Origin: JAEUOS01 sp040382235
GTDB taxonomy: Bacteria > Pseudomonadota > Gammaproteobacteria > Burkholderiales > JAEUOS01
Reading direction: 5' to 3'
Length of the DNA: 64,000 nucleotides
NCBI GenBank assembly: GCA_040382235.1
Contig: JBEIFV010000007.1
Span: 1-64,000 of the forward strand
Shown here: positions 37,300-45,464 of the stretch, piece by piece
Layout: every line of letters starts with the position of its first letter
Position numbering within the stretch: the stretch's first letter is position 1
Program-made: the position numbers and the translations under genes
Notes under the pieces: model-generated
What the model was told of the DNA's origin: nothing
Seen by the model: only the letters and a program-made list of their open reading frames with translations
The model's database searches: none

Positions 37300-38463
37300 T
37301 CAGAGCCGGCCGCGCGGCGCGGCGGGGTCTTTCAGGACTTCAATTTCAAGCGCCTCGCCGGTCGCTGCCGGCTTGCGTCCGCCTGGCTCCAGCTTGATCC
37401 TCAGGCGCAGGTCGTTGCTGGAGTCCGCATAGCGCAGCGCGTCTTCGTAGCTGACGGCGCCCTCCTGATACAGGTCGAACAGCGCCTGGTCGAAAGTCTG
37501 CATACCCAGTTCGCGCGAGCGGCCCATCAGTTCCTTGAGCTCGTTCACTTCGGCCTTGAAGATGAGGTCTTTCACCAATGGCGAGTCGAGCATGATCTCG
37601 AAGGCCGCGACGCGTCCGCGTTGGTTCTCGCGCGGCACCAGGCGTTGCGAGACGAACGCGCGCAGGTTCAGCGAAAGGTCCATCAGCAGCTGCTGGCGCC
37701 GGTCCTCGGGAAAGAAATTGATGATCCGGTCCAGCGCCTGGTTCGCGCTGTTGGCATGCAGGGTAGCCAGGCACAAATGGCCGGTCTCGGCGAACGTGAT
37801 CGCGTGCTCCATCGCGTCGCGGTCGCGGACCTCGCCGATCAGGATCACGTCGGGCGCCTGGCGCAGCGCGTTCTTGAGCGCGGATTCCCAACTTTCGGTG
37901 GTGACGCCGATTTCGCGCTGGTTGACGATGCAATGGCCGTGGGGATGGATGAATTCGATCGGATCCTCGACCGTGACGATGTGCCCGTAACTGTTCTGGT
38001 TGCGATGGCCGATCATCGCCGCCAGCGTGGTCGACTTGCCCGAGCCGGTGCCGCCGACCACGATCACCAGTCCGCGGGTGGTCATCGCCACGTCGCGCAA
38101 CACCGGCGGCAGGCCCAGTTCCTCGAACGTCGGAATGCGCGTGTTGATCGTGCGCAGCACCAGACCGATGCCGTTCTGGTCGACGAACGCATTGACACGG
38201 AACCGGCCGATCGTGCCCGGAGCGATCGCGAAATTGCACTCCCGCGTGGCTTCGAATTGCGAGGCCTGCTTGTCGTTCATCAGCGCGCGGGCAAACGCCA
38301 GCGTGTGCGCGGCGCCGAGCGCCTGGTTGGCGATCGGCGTGACCTTGCCATCTACCTTGATGGCCGGTGGAAATCCGACCGTGATGAACAGGTCTGAAGC
38401 GCCCTTGCTCACCATGAGCTTGAGCATGTTCTGGATGTGTTCCAGCGGCTGGCCTTGATCCAT
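37300..38463 (-). CDS. pilU: Type IV pilus accessory ATPase PilU
   Basis: The 387-residue product starts MDQGQPLEHIQNMLKLMVSK after a strong GGAGGA. It has the N-terminal domain of PilT/PilU ATPases, Walker A VGGTGSGKSTTLAAM near residue 137, the Asp box TVEDPIEFIHPH near 160, Walker B DVILIGEVRDRD near 205, and the His box FAETGHLCLATLH. The sequence MSKGASDLFITVG and the C-terminal length favour PilU over PilT. It helps PilT retract pili for twitching motility. No other pilus gene is in the window; pilT would normally lie close by. Confidence 0.93.
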   Translation of the reverse strand: MDQGQPLEHIQNMLKLMVSKGASDLFITVGFPPAIKVDGKVTPIANQALGAAHTLAFARALMNDKQASQFEATRECNFAIAPGTIGRFRVNAFVDQNGIGLVLRTINTRIPTFEELGLPPVLRDVAMTTRGLVIVVGGTGSGKSTTLAAMIGHRNQNSYGHIVTVEDPIEFIHPHGHCIVNQREIGVTTESWESALKNALRQAPDVILIGEVRDRDAMEHAITFAETGHLCLATLHANSANQALDRIINFFPEDRRQQLLMDLSLNLRAFVSQRLVPRENQRGRVAAFEIMLDSPLVKDLIFKAEVNELKELMGRSRELGMQTFDQALFDLYQEGAVSYEDALRYADSSNDLRLRIKLEPGGRKPAATGEALEIEVLKDPAAPRGRL

Positions 38464-38645
38464 GCGCTCCTCCAATCCCTGCGCAATCGCAGGTCCGCCC
38501 AGTATGGTAACCGCGCCCGGGCGCGGGAATCGCCGGAACTGGTGAGACGGCCCTAGATACAAGCCGGGCCGCCTGTCAGCCCGAACGGGCCATTCGGCCG
38601 CGGTTTCTCCACACCGCCTGCCGGATCGCCTTGCGCACCGCCTGG

Positions 38646-38969
38646 TCAGCCGGCGCGCCTGGCCAGACGCCACAACAGGTATACGTTGAAGGCCGCGCCG
38701 GACCAGCACAAAAGCGTGACGCCCAACTCGCCCAGGCCGAAGACCAGATCGCTGGCGGTAGAAGACAACTCGGCGATGAACATGCCGATCAAGGTCCAGG
38801 GCATGCCGGCCGACGCGCTGGCGATCAATCCAACCATGCCGGCGACGGAACCATCCGCCGGCCCGCCGCGCGGCGGGTCGAACGCCACCGCCGCCGCACA
38901 CAGGGCAAGAAACACCAGGTAGGCCACGAGCAAGGCGCGCGCCACGCGGCGCAGGACGGCTTGCGACAT
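38646..38969 (-). CDS. Small integral membrane protein, unknown
   Basis: The 107-residue product has three hydrophobic segments: LLVAYLVFLALCAAAVAF near residue 15, VAGMVGLIASASAGMPWTLI near 45-65, and ELGVTLLCWSGAAFNVYLLW near 85. No domain is recognised. The ATG shares one base with the stop of the preceding gene (TGATG), so the two are translationally coupled and probably work together. Confidence 0.65.
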   Translation of the reverse strand: MSQAVLRRVARALLVAYLVFLALCAAAVAFDPPRGGPADGSVAGMVGLIASASAGMPWTLIGMFIAELSSTASDLVFGLGELGVTLLCWSGAAFNVYLLWRLARRAG

Positions 38970-39760
38970 CAATCGCCGGTGCCGCCGGCAATCAATCGCA
39001 TCACGCGCTCCGCCGCGGCCACCATGCCCAGATGCTGGCGCCGCCGCTCGGGCGCGAGCGATTCGCCGATGACGGGATCTTCGCTGTACGAATCACGGTG
39101 TTGCTCGCTTGGCAATGACGCTTGCGCTTCGTCGATGCGCCTGAGTTCGCGCAGGCGCTCGCGTATGCGGTCCAGCATCGCCAGTCCGCCGCTTTCCTCC
39201 GGCCAGTACAAGGGCTTTTGCCGCACGTCAAACAGGTCGGTGTTGCTGAACACATACCCGCCGAGAAAGCCGGAGCACTCGATAAGGTCGTGGACCACGC
39301 TGCTGAAACGCGCGACACCGGCCACCAGAACTTCCACCGGCAGGGCGCCGAAGCCGCGTGTGGCGGGGTCGTAGACCACCGCCGCGTTGCCGGAGGGCAA
39401 TGTCAGTCCTTCGATGTTTTTCAGGGCTTCGGGCACGACTTCGATGCCGCCGGAGCAAAAGGCCATGTAGCCAAACTTTTGCCGATGTTCCGCCGTGGCA
39501 AGCTGGTTGTAGTGAAAGCCGCCGCGGTCGCGCCACTGGACCTCGTACTTTCCAGCCGACCGTTGCACGATATCCATGCCCGCGAACGGGTCGATGTAAA
39601 AGCAGAAGCGCTTGCCCGGCGGCGCGATGGGCAAGTGCTTGTACCAGCTGTGCGCCTGCGAAACATGCAGCGCAAAGGCTTCGAGCTGGGCGCGCGTCGG
39701 CCGCGTGAGGTGGTAGGTCAGTGCCCGGTATTGATCGAGCGACATCGCCGAAATGGACAT
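38969..39760 (-). CDS. Hypothetical protein, family not recognised
   Basis: The 263-residue product MSISAMSLDQYRALTYHLTR has no signal peptide or membrane segment. Notable stretches are HSWYKHLPIAPPGKRFCFYI, GGFHYNQLATAEHRQKFGYM and YDPATRGFGALPVEVLVAGV; the aromatic and His content is high in the first 110 residues. GGAGG seven bases before the ATG at 39760 gives the start. It precedes and overlaps a small membrane protein gene. I know no function. It has the composition and length of a real gene. Confidence 0.7.
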   Translation of the reverse strand: MSISAMSLDQYRALTYHLTRPTRAQLEAFALHVSQAHSWYKHLPIAPPGKRFCFYIDPFAGMDIVQRSAGKYEVQWRDRGGFHYNQLATAEHRQKFGYMAFCSGGIEVVPEALKNIEGLTLPSGNAAVVYDPATRGFGALPVEVLVAGVARFSSVVHDLIECSGFLGGYVFSNTDLFDVRQKPLYWPEESGGLAMLDRIRERLRELRRIDEAQASLPSEQHRDSYSEDPVIGESLAPERRRQHLGMVAAAERVMRLIAGGTGD

Positions 39761-39876
39761 TGTCAATCCCTCCGTTTATCCATACCCGAGGCGAAATCGA
39801 TGTTCCGCGATCGGCAATGCGCGCGGAAGATAGACCTGTGCGACAAGACATGCAAGTACCGTTGCGCCGGCGCGAC

Positions 39877-40061
39877 ATGCGTGAAGAGTTTGCCGGATTA
39901 CTCAACTCCACCGGGGTTCAATAGCTGGTGGTCGGTGGCTGTGCGTTGGCCGCTTACGGGCATCCGCGCTACACCGGAGACCTCGACATCCGGGTGCGCT
40001 GCACACCCTCCAACGCCGCAAAGCTGCCCTTTGCCCTTCGTCAATTCGGTTTTGGCGCTCT
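39877..40061 (+). pseudogene. Nucleotidyltransferase (MNT-like) relic 2, same amber codon
   Basis: From ATG 39877 the frame reads MREEFAGLLNSTGVQ, TAG at 39922, then LVVGGCALAAYGHPRYTGDL, DIRVRCTPSNAAKLP, and loses homology at about 40061. It is the shorter copy of the relic at 36470, cut by the end of the Bug receptor region. The amber is at the same codon as in copy 1. Confidence 0.85.
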
Positions 40062-40094
40062 CTCTGTATCGTTACGCGCTGCCCAATCGCTCGC

Positions 40095-41081
40095 TCAATC
40101 CGGCTTGATCTTGCGTTCGCGGATGATGGCCGAGTAGCGCTTGGCATCCTCCGCCATGACCTGGGAGAGTTGCTGCGGCGACATCGGCGTCGGTTCGGCA
40201 CCGATACCTGTGATGGCGGCGCGCACCGCCGGCAGGGTGAGCGCGCGATTGATCTCGCGGTTCAAGCGCGCGACCAAGTCCGCGGGCATCGCGGCCGGCG
40301 CGTACACCGAGTGGGTGGTGCCGCCGTCGAATCCCGGAAACCCGGACTCGGCGAGCGTAGGCACATCCTGGAACTGCGAGGAGCGTGCCAGCATCGCCAC
40401 CCCCAGCATGCGCAGCTTGCCGGCGCGCACGTGCGGAAACGAAATGCCCGGATCGAACGCGTAGTCGATCTGCCCGCCCAGCAGGTCCTGCAGCGCGGGC
40501 GCCGAGCCGCGGTAGGGAATGTGCAGGCTGAACACCCCGGCCTGCGCCTTGAACATTTCGCCGACCACGTGCGGCGAAGAGCCGTTGCCCGGCGTACCGT
40601 AGGAGAGCCGGCCCGGGTTGGCCTTGAGGTGGGCCACGAATTCCTTGAGGTTCTTGGGCGGCAGGTCGGCGCGCATCACCAGGAACAGGCCGATGCGTGC
40701 GATCGCCGCAACCGGCTGCAGGTCGCGGTTGGGGTCGAACGACAATTGGTTAAGGAAGGGGTTGATGGAGATCACGCTGCCGGCGGTTGCCAGGATGGTG
40801 TGGCCATCGGTGGACTTGGCGACCGCCTCGGCGCCGATCGCCCCCGCGACGCCGGTGCGGTTCTCGATCACGATAGTCTGACCGAGCGCTTCCTGCAGCG
40901 GCTGGGCAATCGCGCGTCCGACCACGTCGGGTGAGGAGCCCGGTGGCAGGTTGATGATCATGCGTACCGGTCGCTGCGGCCAGGTGCCTTGGGCCTGGGC
41001 GGCGGCGGGCGCCAGGGCACCGAGCGCGGCGGCCGTGCCGGCAGCGACGATACTGCGGCGTTTCGGGGAGGGCAGGTTCAT
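40095..41081 (-). CDS. Bug-family periplasmic solute receptor (TctC-like) 3
   Basis: The 328-residue product has a signal with a twin-arginine-like start (SPKRRSIVAAGTAAALGAL) ending AQAQG. The Bug core follows: VRMIINLPPGSSPDVVGR, VIENRTGVAGAIGAE, STDGHTILATAG, IPYRGSAPALQDLLGGQIDY and a closing KRYSAIIRERKIKPD. It captures a small acid in the periplasm. The Pro before GSSPD differs from the usual AGG, which may tune the ligand. It stands alone, next to the truncated nucleotidyltransferase copy. No permease is adjacent. Confidence 0.92.
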   Translation of the reverse strand: MNLPSPKRRSIVAAGTAAALGALAPAAAQAQGTWPQRPVRMIINLPPGSSPDVVGRAIAQPLQEALGQTIVIENRTGVAGAIGAEAVAKSTDGHTILATAGSVISINPFLNQLSFDPNRDLQPVAAIARIGLFLVMRADLPPKNLKEFVAHLKANPGRLSYGTPGNGSSPHVVGEMFKAQAGVFSLHIPYRGSAPALQDLLGGQIDYAFDPGISFPHVRAGKLRMLGVAMLARSSQFQDVPTLAESGFPGFDGGTTHSVYAPAAMPADLVARLNREINRALTLPAVRAAITGIGAEPTPMSPQQLSQVMAEDAKRYSAIIRERKIKPD

Positions 41082-41314
41082 TGCATGCTCCGGCAGCAGT
41101 GGTGGTTTCCAGCGCGAATTATCGTGGTGCCGGGTGTGCGATGTCTCGCCTCTTGATGGAGGGAAAACCCTTGGGATCGGGAAGACCCTGATCCTGCCGG
41201 CCCTGCAACCGTGTCCCGGGTTTCGGCCAGCGCGGGCGCCCGGCGGCCGCGCTGGCGCACGGTTGCGATTCGCCCGGGCGGCGGTTCAGGCAATGGTCCA
41301 CCCCGCGCAGGCTG

Positions 41315-41740
41315 CTAGCCGATGTCGGTCCCCGTCGGCGCGAAGTAACCCGGACTGGCGCTGCGCCGCGCGCGCCAAGGCACGCTGATCTCATCGACCA
41401 CCTCGGGACGGTACTGCTTCCAGAACGCGTCCTTTTTCGCAATACGGCCATCGCGCACGGTCACAAGCTCGATGCCGCGCAGGGAAAAAGGCTCGCCATC
41501 GCGAACCTTGCCTTCAACCAGATACGTCATGAAGATGCGATCGGCATTCAGACCGAAGGATTTCACGTCGTTGAATCGCAAGCGCTCGAACAGCGCATCG
41601 TTTTCCTCGATGCCGCGCAGGAAGCCGAGCAATCCGCCGGCGGCAACGTTGCCGATGGACTCTTCGATGTTCGCGCGGAAATAGCGTTCGATGGGGGCGA
41701 GCGCCTGCTGCCGGTCTTCCTTGGATAGTGCGATGGTCAT
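41315..41740 (-). CDS. Chimeric ORF: DUF2164 N-terminus joined to SnoaL-like C-terminus
   Basis: The 141-residue frame starts MTIALSKEDRQQALAPIERY and FRANIEESIGNVAAGGLLGF, which is the first half of DUF2164 proteins. It then continues LRGIEENDALFERLRFNDVK and GIELVTVRDGRIAKKDAFWK, which is the SnoaL-like domain seen complete at 47833. The joint is near 41621-41630, where both parents have a Gly-Phe-(Leu/Phe) sequence. The last 27 residues (ISVPWRARRSASPGYFAPTG) match neither. It looks like a product of recombination between two genes at a short identity; whether it is translated is unknown. Confidence 0.75.
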   Translation of the reverse strand: MTIALSKEDRQQALAPIERYFRANIEESIGNVAAGGLLGFLRGIEENDALFERLRFNDVKSFGLNADRIFMTYLVEGKVRDGEPFSLRGIELVTVRDGRIAKKDAFWKQYRPEVVDEISVPWRARRSASPGYFAPTGTDIG

Positions 41741-41782
41741 GGTTTGCTGGTGTCTACAGATCGAAGAAACACAGCAAAGCCG

Positions 41783-42045
41783 TCACGTGAGCCACAACGC
41801 GGAAAGCGGCACCGCCCACAGGCCGGGTCCCATGGGAAGCGTGTCGGTCCCGTCGAACAGGACCGCGCCTGCCTTGAACTTCCTGCCCGCCAGGCTGGCT
41901 AACTTCCTGATGCCGGCAAAATCGGTTGACCGCACCGTCGCGGAGGCCTTCCCCTCCACGCCCACGAGGTTGCCGCGCGTGTCCTCGAGCACAAAGTCCA
42001 CCTCCACCTTCTGCAGGTCGCGATAGGTGAATTGGATCTTGTATC
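41783..42045 (-). pseudogene. DUF4143 ATPase, C-terminal relic (copy a)
   Basis: The minus frame reads FTYRDLQKVEVDFVLEDTRG, then NLVGVEGKASATVRSTDFAG and closes LWAVPLSALWLT. This is the end of the DUF4143 domain of AAA-type ATPases: the VDFVxE and VExKASATV motifs belong to its nuclease-like fold. The AAA domain is absent. It adjoins copy b. Confidence 0.8.
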
Positions 42046-42088
42046 CGGAAAAATTGGGGTATGGGAATTTCAACCCCCCCTTTTTTCA

Positions 42089-42322
42089 CTATTCGTGGAT
42101 GTATCCGGTGGCACATGAGCGGTCAAACCCGCACGCAAGCACGACAACCCCATGGATCGCTGCCTCGCTGCCGCGCTCGCTCACCAGGTCGGCTTCGGCG
42201 CCCGCAGCAGTGCGCCAGAACCAGGGGCTAGACCCCATGCGCCCTGCGCGCTCGCGGCGCAAAACATCCTCGATGACGAAGCTTTCCCAGCGCGCGCCGC
42301 GCGCGGGGTGGTTGGGTAGCAC
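42089..42322 (-). pseudogene. DUF4143 ATPase, C-terminal relic (copy b)
   Basis: The minus frame reads HPARGARWESFVIEDVLRRE, then SSPWFWRTAAGAEADLVSER, the DUF4143 middle part, before diverging into the 73-bp repeat and stopping at 42089. The adjacent upstream and downstream pieces of the domain are found separately in copies c and a. It is a fragment. Confidence 0.75.
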
Positions 42323-42337
42323 TTTGTGACCGGCGCC

Positions 42338-42626
42338 AACACATGATCACCGGAATATCCCGGAAGCGCGCGTCTGACTTGGCCCGCCGCGTAAAGGCAT
42401 AGCCGTCCATCTGCGGCACCTCGGCATCGGTCAGGAGCAGGTCCAGGCGTTGCGCCAGCCCCGGTTCCTCCGCGTCAGCGCGTGCTGCAAGTGAGTTCGA
42501 ACGCTCCCATGCACCCAGGCCGCTCACCGCCCGGGTGCAATCCACGTCCAGTCCGGTGAGCACCTGTTCGATTCGGTGACCAGCATCGCAACGGGTTTGC
42601 CGGCACGTTTGGCGTACACAAGCCAA
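42338..42626 (-). pseudogene. CheV-like receiver domain relic
   Basis: The minus frame carries IEQVLTGLDVDCTRAVSGLG, AWERSNSLAARADAE and QRLDLLLTDAEVPQMDGYAF, then TRRAKSDARFRDIPVIM, a receiver domain with the phospho-acceptor Asp in LLTDAEVP. The spacing and the ADAE...AQRLDL stretch resemble CheV. The CheW half and the end of the receiver are missing. Confidence 0.7.
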
Positions 42627-42653
42627 GGTCGCGACCGGCCTTCGCCTGCAGGG

Positions 42654-42795
42654 TCAGGCCAGCCTGAAAACCCGTACCGAGCCCACCAGTGACCGCGCCA
42701 GATCCCGCAGCAGGCTCATGGCCTTGGCCGATTCGCCGACGGCGACGTGGGTTTCCTGCAACGTGGTCGAAATATTCTCGACATGGCGCGCATTC
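42654..42795 (-). pseudogene. Methyl-accepting chemotaxis protein, C-terminal relic
   Basis: The minus frame reads RHVENISTTLQETHVAVGES and SLLRDLARSLVGSVRVFRLA before TGA at 42654. The coiled-coil end and the short tail are what the last 45 residues of a chemoreceptor look like. The signalling hairpin is gone. Confidence 0.65.
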
Positions 42796-42824
42796 CAAAT
42801 TTGAAATCTAATGCTTTTCACGCC

Positions 42825-42965
42825 TCATTGTGAGGCCACGCTTTCCCATAGCGAGCCAGGCGCCGGGTGGCTGGCGAGTTGTGTCAGGTTGCGTACATCG
42901 AGCAGGGAAAGCAGCAGGCCGCTGTCCGGCACATGGACTTTCGGCGATTTGACCTGACGCTTCAT
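42825..42965 (-). pseudogene. DUF4143 ATPase relic (copy c)
   Basis: The minus frame reads MKRQVKSPKVHVPDSGLLLS then LLDVRNLTQLASHPAPGSLW before the stop at 42825. KSPKVxVxDSGLL and the HP-x-x-G-x-x-WE ending are DUF4143 ATPase sequence immediately upstream of the part in copy b. It is a fragment. Confidence 0.75.
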
Positions 42966-43052
42966 GACGTTGGTTTCCATGGGGCGCAACGATTCGCGCG
43001 CCTTCAGGGCGCAGCGGGACGCAAGGCGCACCCCAAGGCGCACCCCAAGGAA

Positions 43053-44366
43053 TCAGGCCGGCTGTGGCGGGACAGGGGTATCGATCGGCCGCCGCACCGC
43101 GAGCAGTGTGCAATCGTCTATCAACGACGCATTGCCGCTGAACCGCGCCACGGCGGCGCGCACCGCATCGAGCATGGCCGCCGGCGTGTCGGCCGACAGC
43201 GCGCCCAGCATGGCGCGCAGGCGCTCCTCGGAAAACTCTTCGTCGGCGGGGTTGCAGGCTTCGGACACGCCGTCGGTGAAGCACACCAGTGTGGCGCCCG
43301 CCGCGAGCACCATTTCCTTGGCGACATAGCGCAATCCGGGAATCGCCCCGATCAGCGCTCCCTTGGGGATCGGCAGCATCGTCGCTTCCCCGTCCTTGAC
43401 CAGCAGCGGCGCGCAATGGCCGCCGTTGGTGTAGACCAGCCGGCCCGAGGCCACATCGAGCACGCCGCAGAAGAGCGTGACGAACATGTTGGCGTCGTTG
43501 CCGGCGCAAAGCTGCTCGTTGACCCGCTGCAAAACCCGATCCGGCCGGCGCGAACTCATCGCGGCGATGCGCAGCAATCCAATGCTGCGCGCCATGAAAA
43601 GGGCGGCCGGTATGCCATGTCCCGAGACATCGCCAATGCAGAAAAACAGGGTTGTGTCATCGATGAAGAACGCATCGAACAGGTCGCCCCCCACCGCCGA
43701 GGCGGGCTCCATGGTCGCCGCGATCTCGATGTCCTGGCGGTCGGGAAACATCGGCCGGCGCAAGGGCAGCATCGAGGCCTGCAGTTGTCGCGCGGTCTCG
43801 AGTTCCTGGCGCAGGAATTCGAGTTCGAGCTGCTTGCGCTGCACCGCGAGCATGACCTCGTTGCTGCGCCGCATGCGCTTGGCGAGTTCGGCCAGCAGGT
43901 TGCGCGCCACCGCGGGAATCACGTTGAGCCGCTCCCAGAACAACGCGCGCGGCAGTACCAGCAGGCGCGCGTCGGTGAGCGAAATGACCAGTGCCGAAAC
44001 CGCCTGGCCGTCAATGGCGGACAACTCGCCCACGCTTTCGCCAGGGCGGATCGGAATTCCGGCTTCCGCAGGCAACGCGGTATCCAGTATCGCCGCGAGT
44101 TGACCCGAGAGCAGGACGTAGACCGTGTCGTTGGGCTCGCCCGGCTTGAGCAAGGCGGTGCCGGCAGGCAACACCAACACCTCGCAATCGGCCAGGGCGT
44201 CCATGATCGCCGCTTCGTCGGCCCCGCGAAACAGCGTGATCCATGCGAGGCTGGCCATGCGCCGTTCGGATCGTTCGGCGCGACGCTCCAGTTCAGTCAG
44301 GGCCTCAACATGGCGGCGACTTGGCGCGCGCTTGAATCCAACACGCCGGCAGGCGCTTGCGTCCAC
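43053..44366 (-). CDS. PP2C-type (SpoIIE/RsbU-like) phosphatase with cyclic-nucleotide-binding domain
   Basis: The 437-residue product has a cNMP-binding domain at about residues 45-165 (LLKPGEPNDTVYVLLSGQLA, ESVGELSAIDGQ), a short coiled coil (QRKQLELEFLRQELETARQL) and a PP2C/SpoIIE domain from about 200. The metal-binding Asp residues are in VGGDLFDAFF, GDVSGHG and SLIDDCTLL. It would dephosphorylate the STAS protein of the same operon in response to a bound nucleotide or other signal. It is the last of three co-directional genes forming a partner-switching module. GTG start. Confidence 0.9.
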   Translation of the reverse strand: MDASACRRVGFKRAPSRRHVEALTELERRAERSERRMASLAWITLFRGADEAAIMDALADCEVLVLPAGTALLKPGEPNDTVYVLLSGQLAAILDTALPAEAGIPIRPGESVGELSAIDGQAVSALVISLTDARLLVLPRALFWERLNVIPAVARNLLAELAKRMRRSNEVMLAVQRKQLELEFLRQELETARQLQASMLPLRRPMFPDRQDIEIAATMEPASAVGGDLFDAFFIDDTTLFFCIGDVSGHGIPAALFMARSIGLLRIAAMSSRRPDRVLQRVNEQLCAGNDANMFVTLFCGVLDVASGRLVYTNGGHCAPLLVKDGEATMLPIPKGALIGAIPGLRYVAKEMVLAAGATLVCFTDGVSEACNPADEEFSEERLRAMLGALSADTPAAMLDAVRAAVARFSGNASLIDDCTLLAVRRPIDTPVPPQPA

Positions 44367-44377
44367 ACCTTCTCCCG

Positions 44378-44821
44378 TTACCAGGTCACCATGAACGTAA
44401 GATGGTTACGTTCCCCGGAACGAGTATAGCCAATGCGGTCGGCATAGCTGCGCATCATCGGGATTCCGAGGCCGCCAGGCTCGGCCTCGGCCAGCGAATC
44501 CGGGCGCGCCGCCAGCGGCGCGCTGGTCGGGTCGAACGCGATGCCCGCGTCGCTGATGTTGACGGCGGCCACGTTCAACCCCGCATCGCGGCGCACTTCA
44601 AGGCAGATGGCGATGGCGGCCTCGCGCGCGAGCGGCCCGCCGTGGGCGATTACGTTGGCAAGCGCCTCATCCATGCAGTGGTCGAGCCGGGTGATGCATT
44701 CCTCGGGCACGCCACGCGATTCACCGTTCGCCCGCAGCCATTCCGAGGCACGCCTGGACTCCGCGTTATCGGCGCGGATCGCCAATTCGGCCGTCCAATC
44801 GGCAAGCGGGGCCGCCATCAT
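44378..44821 (-). CDS. Serine kinase/anti-sigma factor (RsbW/SpoIIAB-like HATPase)
   Basis: The 147-residue product has the GHKL ATPase boxes: CMDEALANVIAHG (N box with Glu and Asn), ISDAGIAFDP (G1) and PGGLGIPMMR (G2), ending with the NHLTFMVTW strand. It would phosphorylate the STAS protein on its Ser and sequester a sigma factor or other target. ATG at 44821 or 44818; both lie a few bases after the STAS gene stop. The operon order STAS, kinase, phosphatase is typical of Rsb modules. The sigma factor target is not encoded here. Confidence 0.9.
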   Translation of the reverse strand: MMAAPLADWTAELAIRADNAESRRASEWLRANGESRGVPEECITRLDHCMDEALANVIAHGGPLAREAAIAICLEVRRDAGLNVAAVNISDAGIAFDPTSAPLAARPDSLAEAEPGGLGIPMMRSYADRIGYTRSGERNHLTFMVTW

Positions 44822-44824
44822 GGC

Positions 44825-45169
44825 TCAGGCCAGAGCTGCCTTTTCGGCTTCGGCGGCGTCCGTGAAGATCGGAATCAGCGCGTCGATGCCGGTGGTCTCG
44901 AGCGTCTTGGCCACGCCCGCATTGGCGCCGACAAACAGCACCATCCGGCCACCGCGCAGCTGTTGTGCCTTGGCGTTGGTGAGCAGGGCACGGATGCCCA
45001 TCGATGCGAGAAACGTCACGCCGGTCAGGTCCACCACCACGCGCCGCACCGAAGAAGCCGCAAGCGCGGCAAACTTGGTGGCGATGGCATCGGTGCCCGC
45101 AACATCGAGCCGCTCGGAGATGACGATGCGGCGCAGGATTTCATTTACGTCTTGGAAGTCGATAGCCAT
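44825..45169 (-). CDS. STAS-domain anti-sigma factor antagonist (RsbV/SpoIIAA-like)
   Basis: The 114-residue product MAIDFQDVNEILRRIVISER has the STAS fold with RRVVVDLTGVTFLASMGIRA. The Ser in FLASMGIR is the phosphorylation site for the partner kinase. It is the first gene of the operon, with GGAGG ahead of the ATG, and its product toggles between a kinase-bound and a phosphorylated state. A GGGTGTC/GACACCC hairpin lies in its leader at 45210-45231. Confidence 0.92.
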   Translation of the reverse strand: MAIDFQDVNEILRRIVISERLDVAGTDAIATKFAALAASSVRRVVVDLTGVTFLASMGIRALLTNAKAQQLRGGRMVLFVGANAGVAKTLETTGIDALIPIFTDAAEAEKAALA

Positions 45170-45464
45170 GGGAGGATCGGTGCCGATTCAGGATTGACAA
45201 AATTGAGGTGGGTGTCACCGCAGCGACACCCGGCAAGATATGACGAAATTAAGACAATCATGTGACACGAAGCCAAACGGCGACCCAGCCTGTTTGAAAT
45301 CCGTAGGCCGACCGGCCGCAAGCCAGACCGCTCACTGCGGAAGTTCTTTCCTTTATTTGACGAATAATCAATTGGTTGGTGAACATCATGACTACTTCAC
45401 ATAAGCGCAAGCGCCTGCCGATCGCGGTGACCGCAGGGTGCCGGCACCCGAACCGGGCGCGGCT
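45170..45464. other. Intergenic region upstream of the partner-switching operon
   Basis: It holds the leader hairpin at 45210-45231 and AT-rich sequence around 45350-45380 suited to a promoter. A 36-codon frame starting MTTSHKRKRLPIAV at 45388 is open but runs into the 3' end of the Bug gene in a shadow frame. It may be a relic. No other gene is seen. Confidence 0.45.

Larger units (their letters stand above)
36491..40061 (+). repeat. Direct repeat pair, 176 bp: 36491-36666 and 39886-40061
   Basis: The two copies have the same length with scattered substitutions and no gap. Both cover the N-terminal part of the nucleotidyltransferase relic, including the amber codon at the same place. The start and end given span both copies; only the two intervals named are repeated. 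Between them lie pilU and two other intact genes. Confidence 0.85.
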
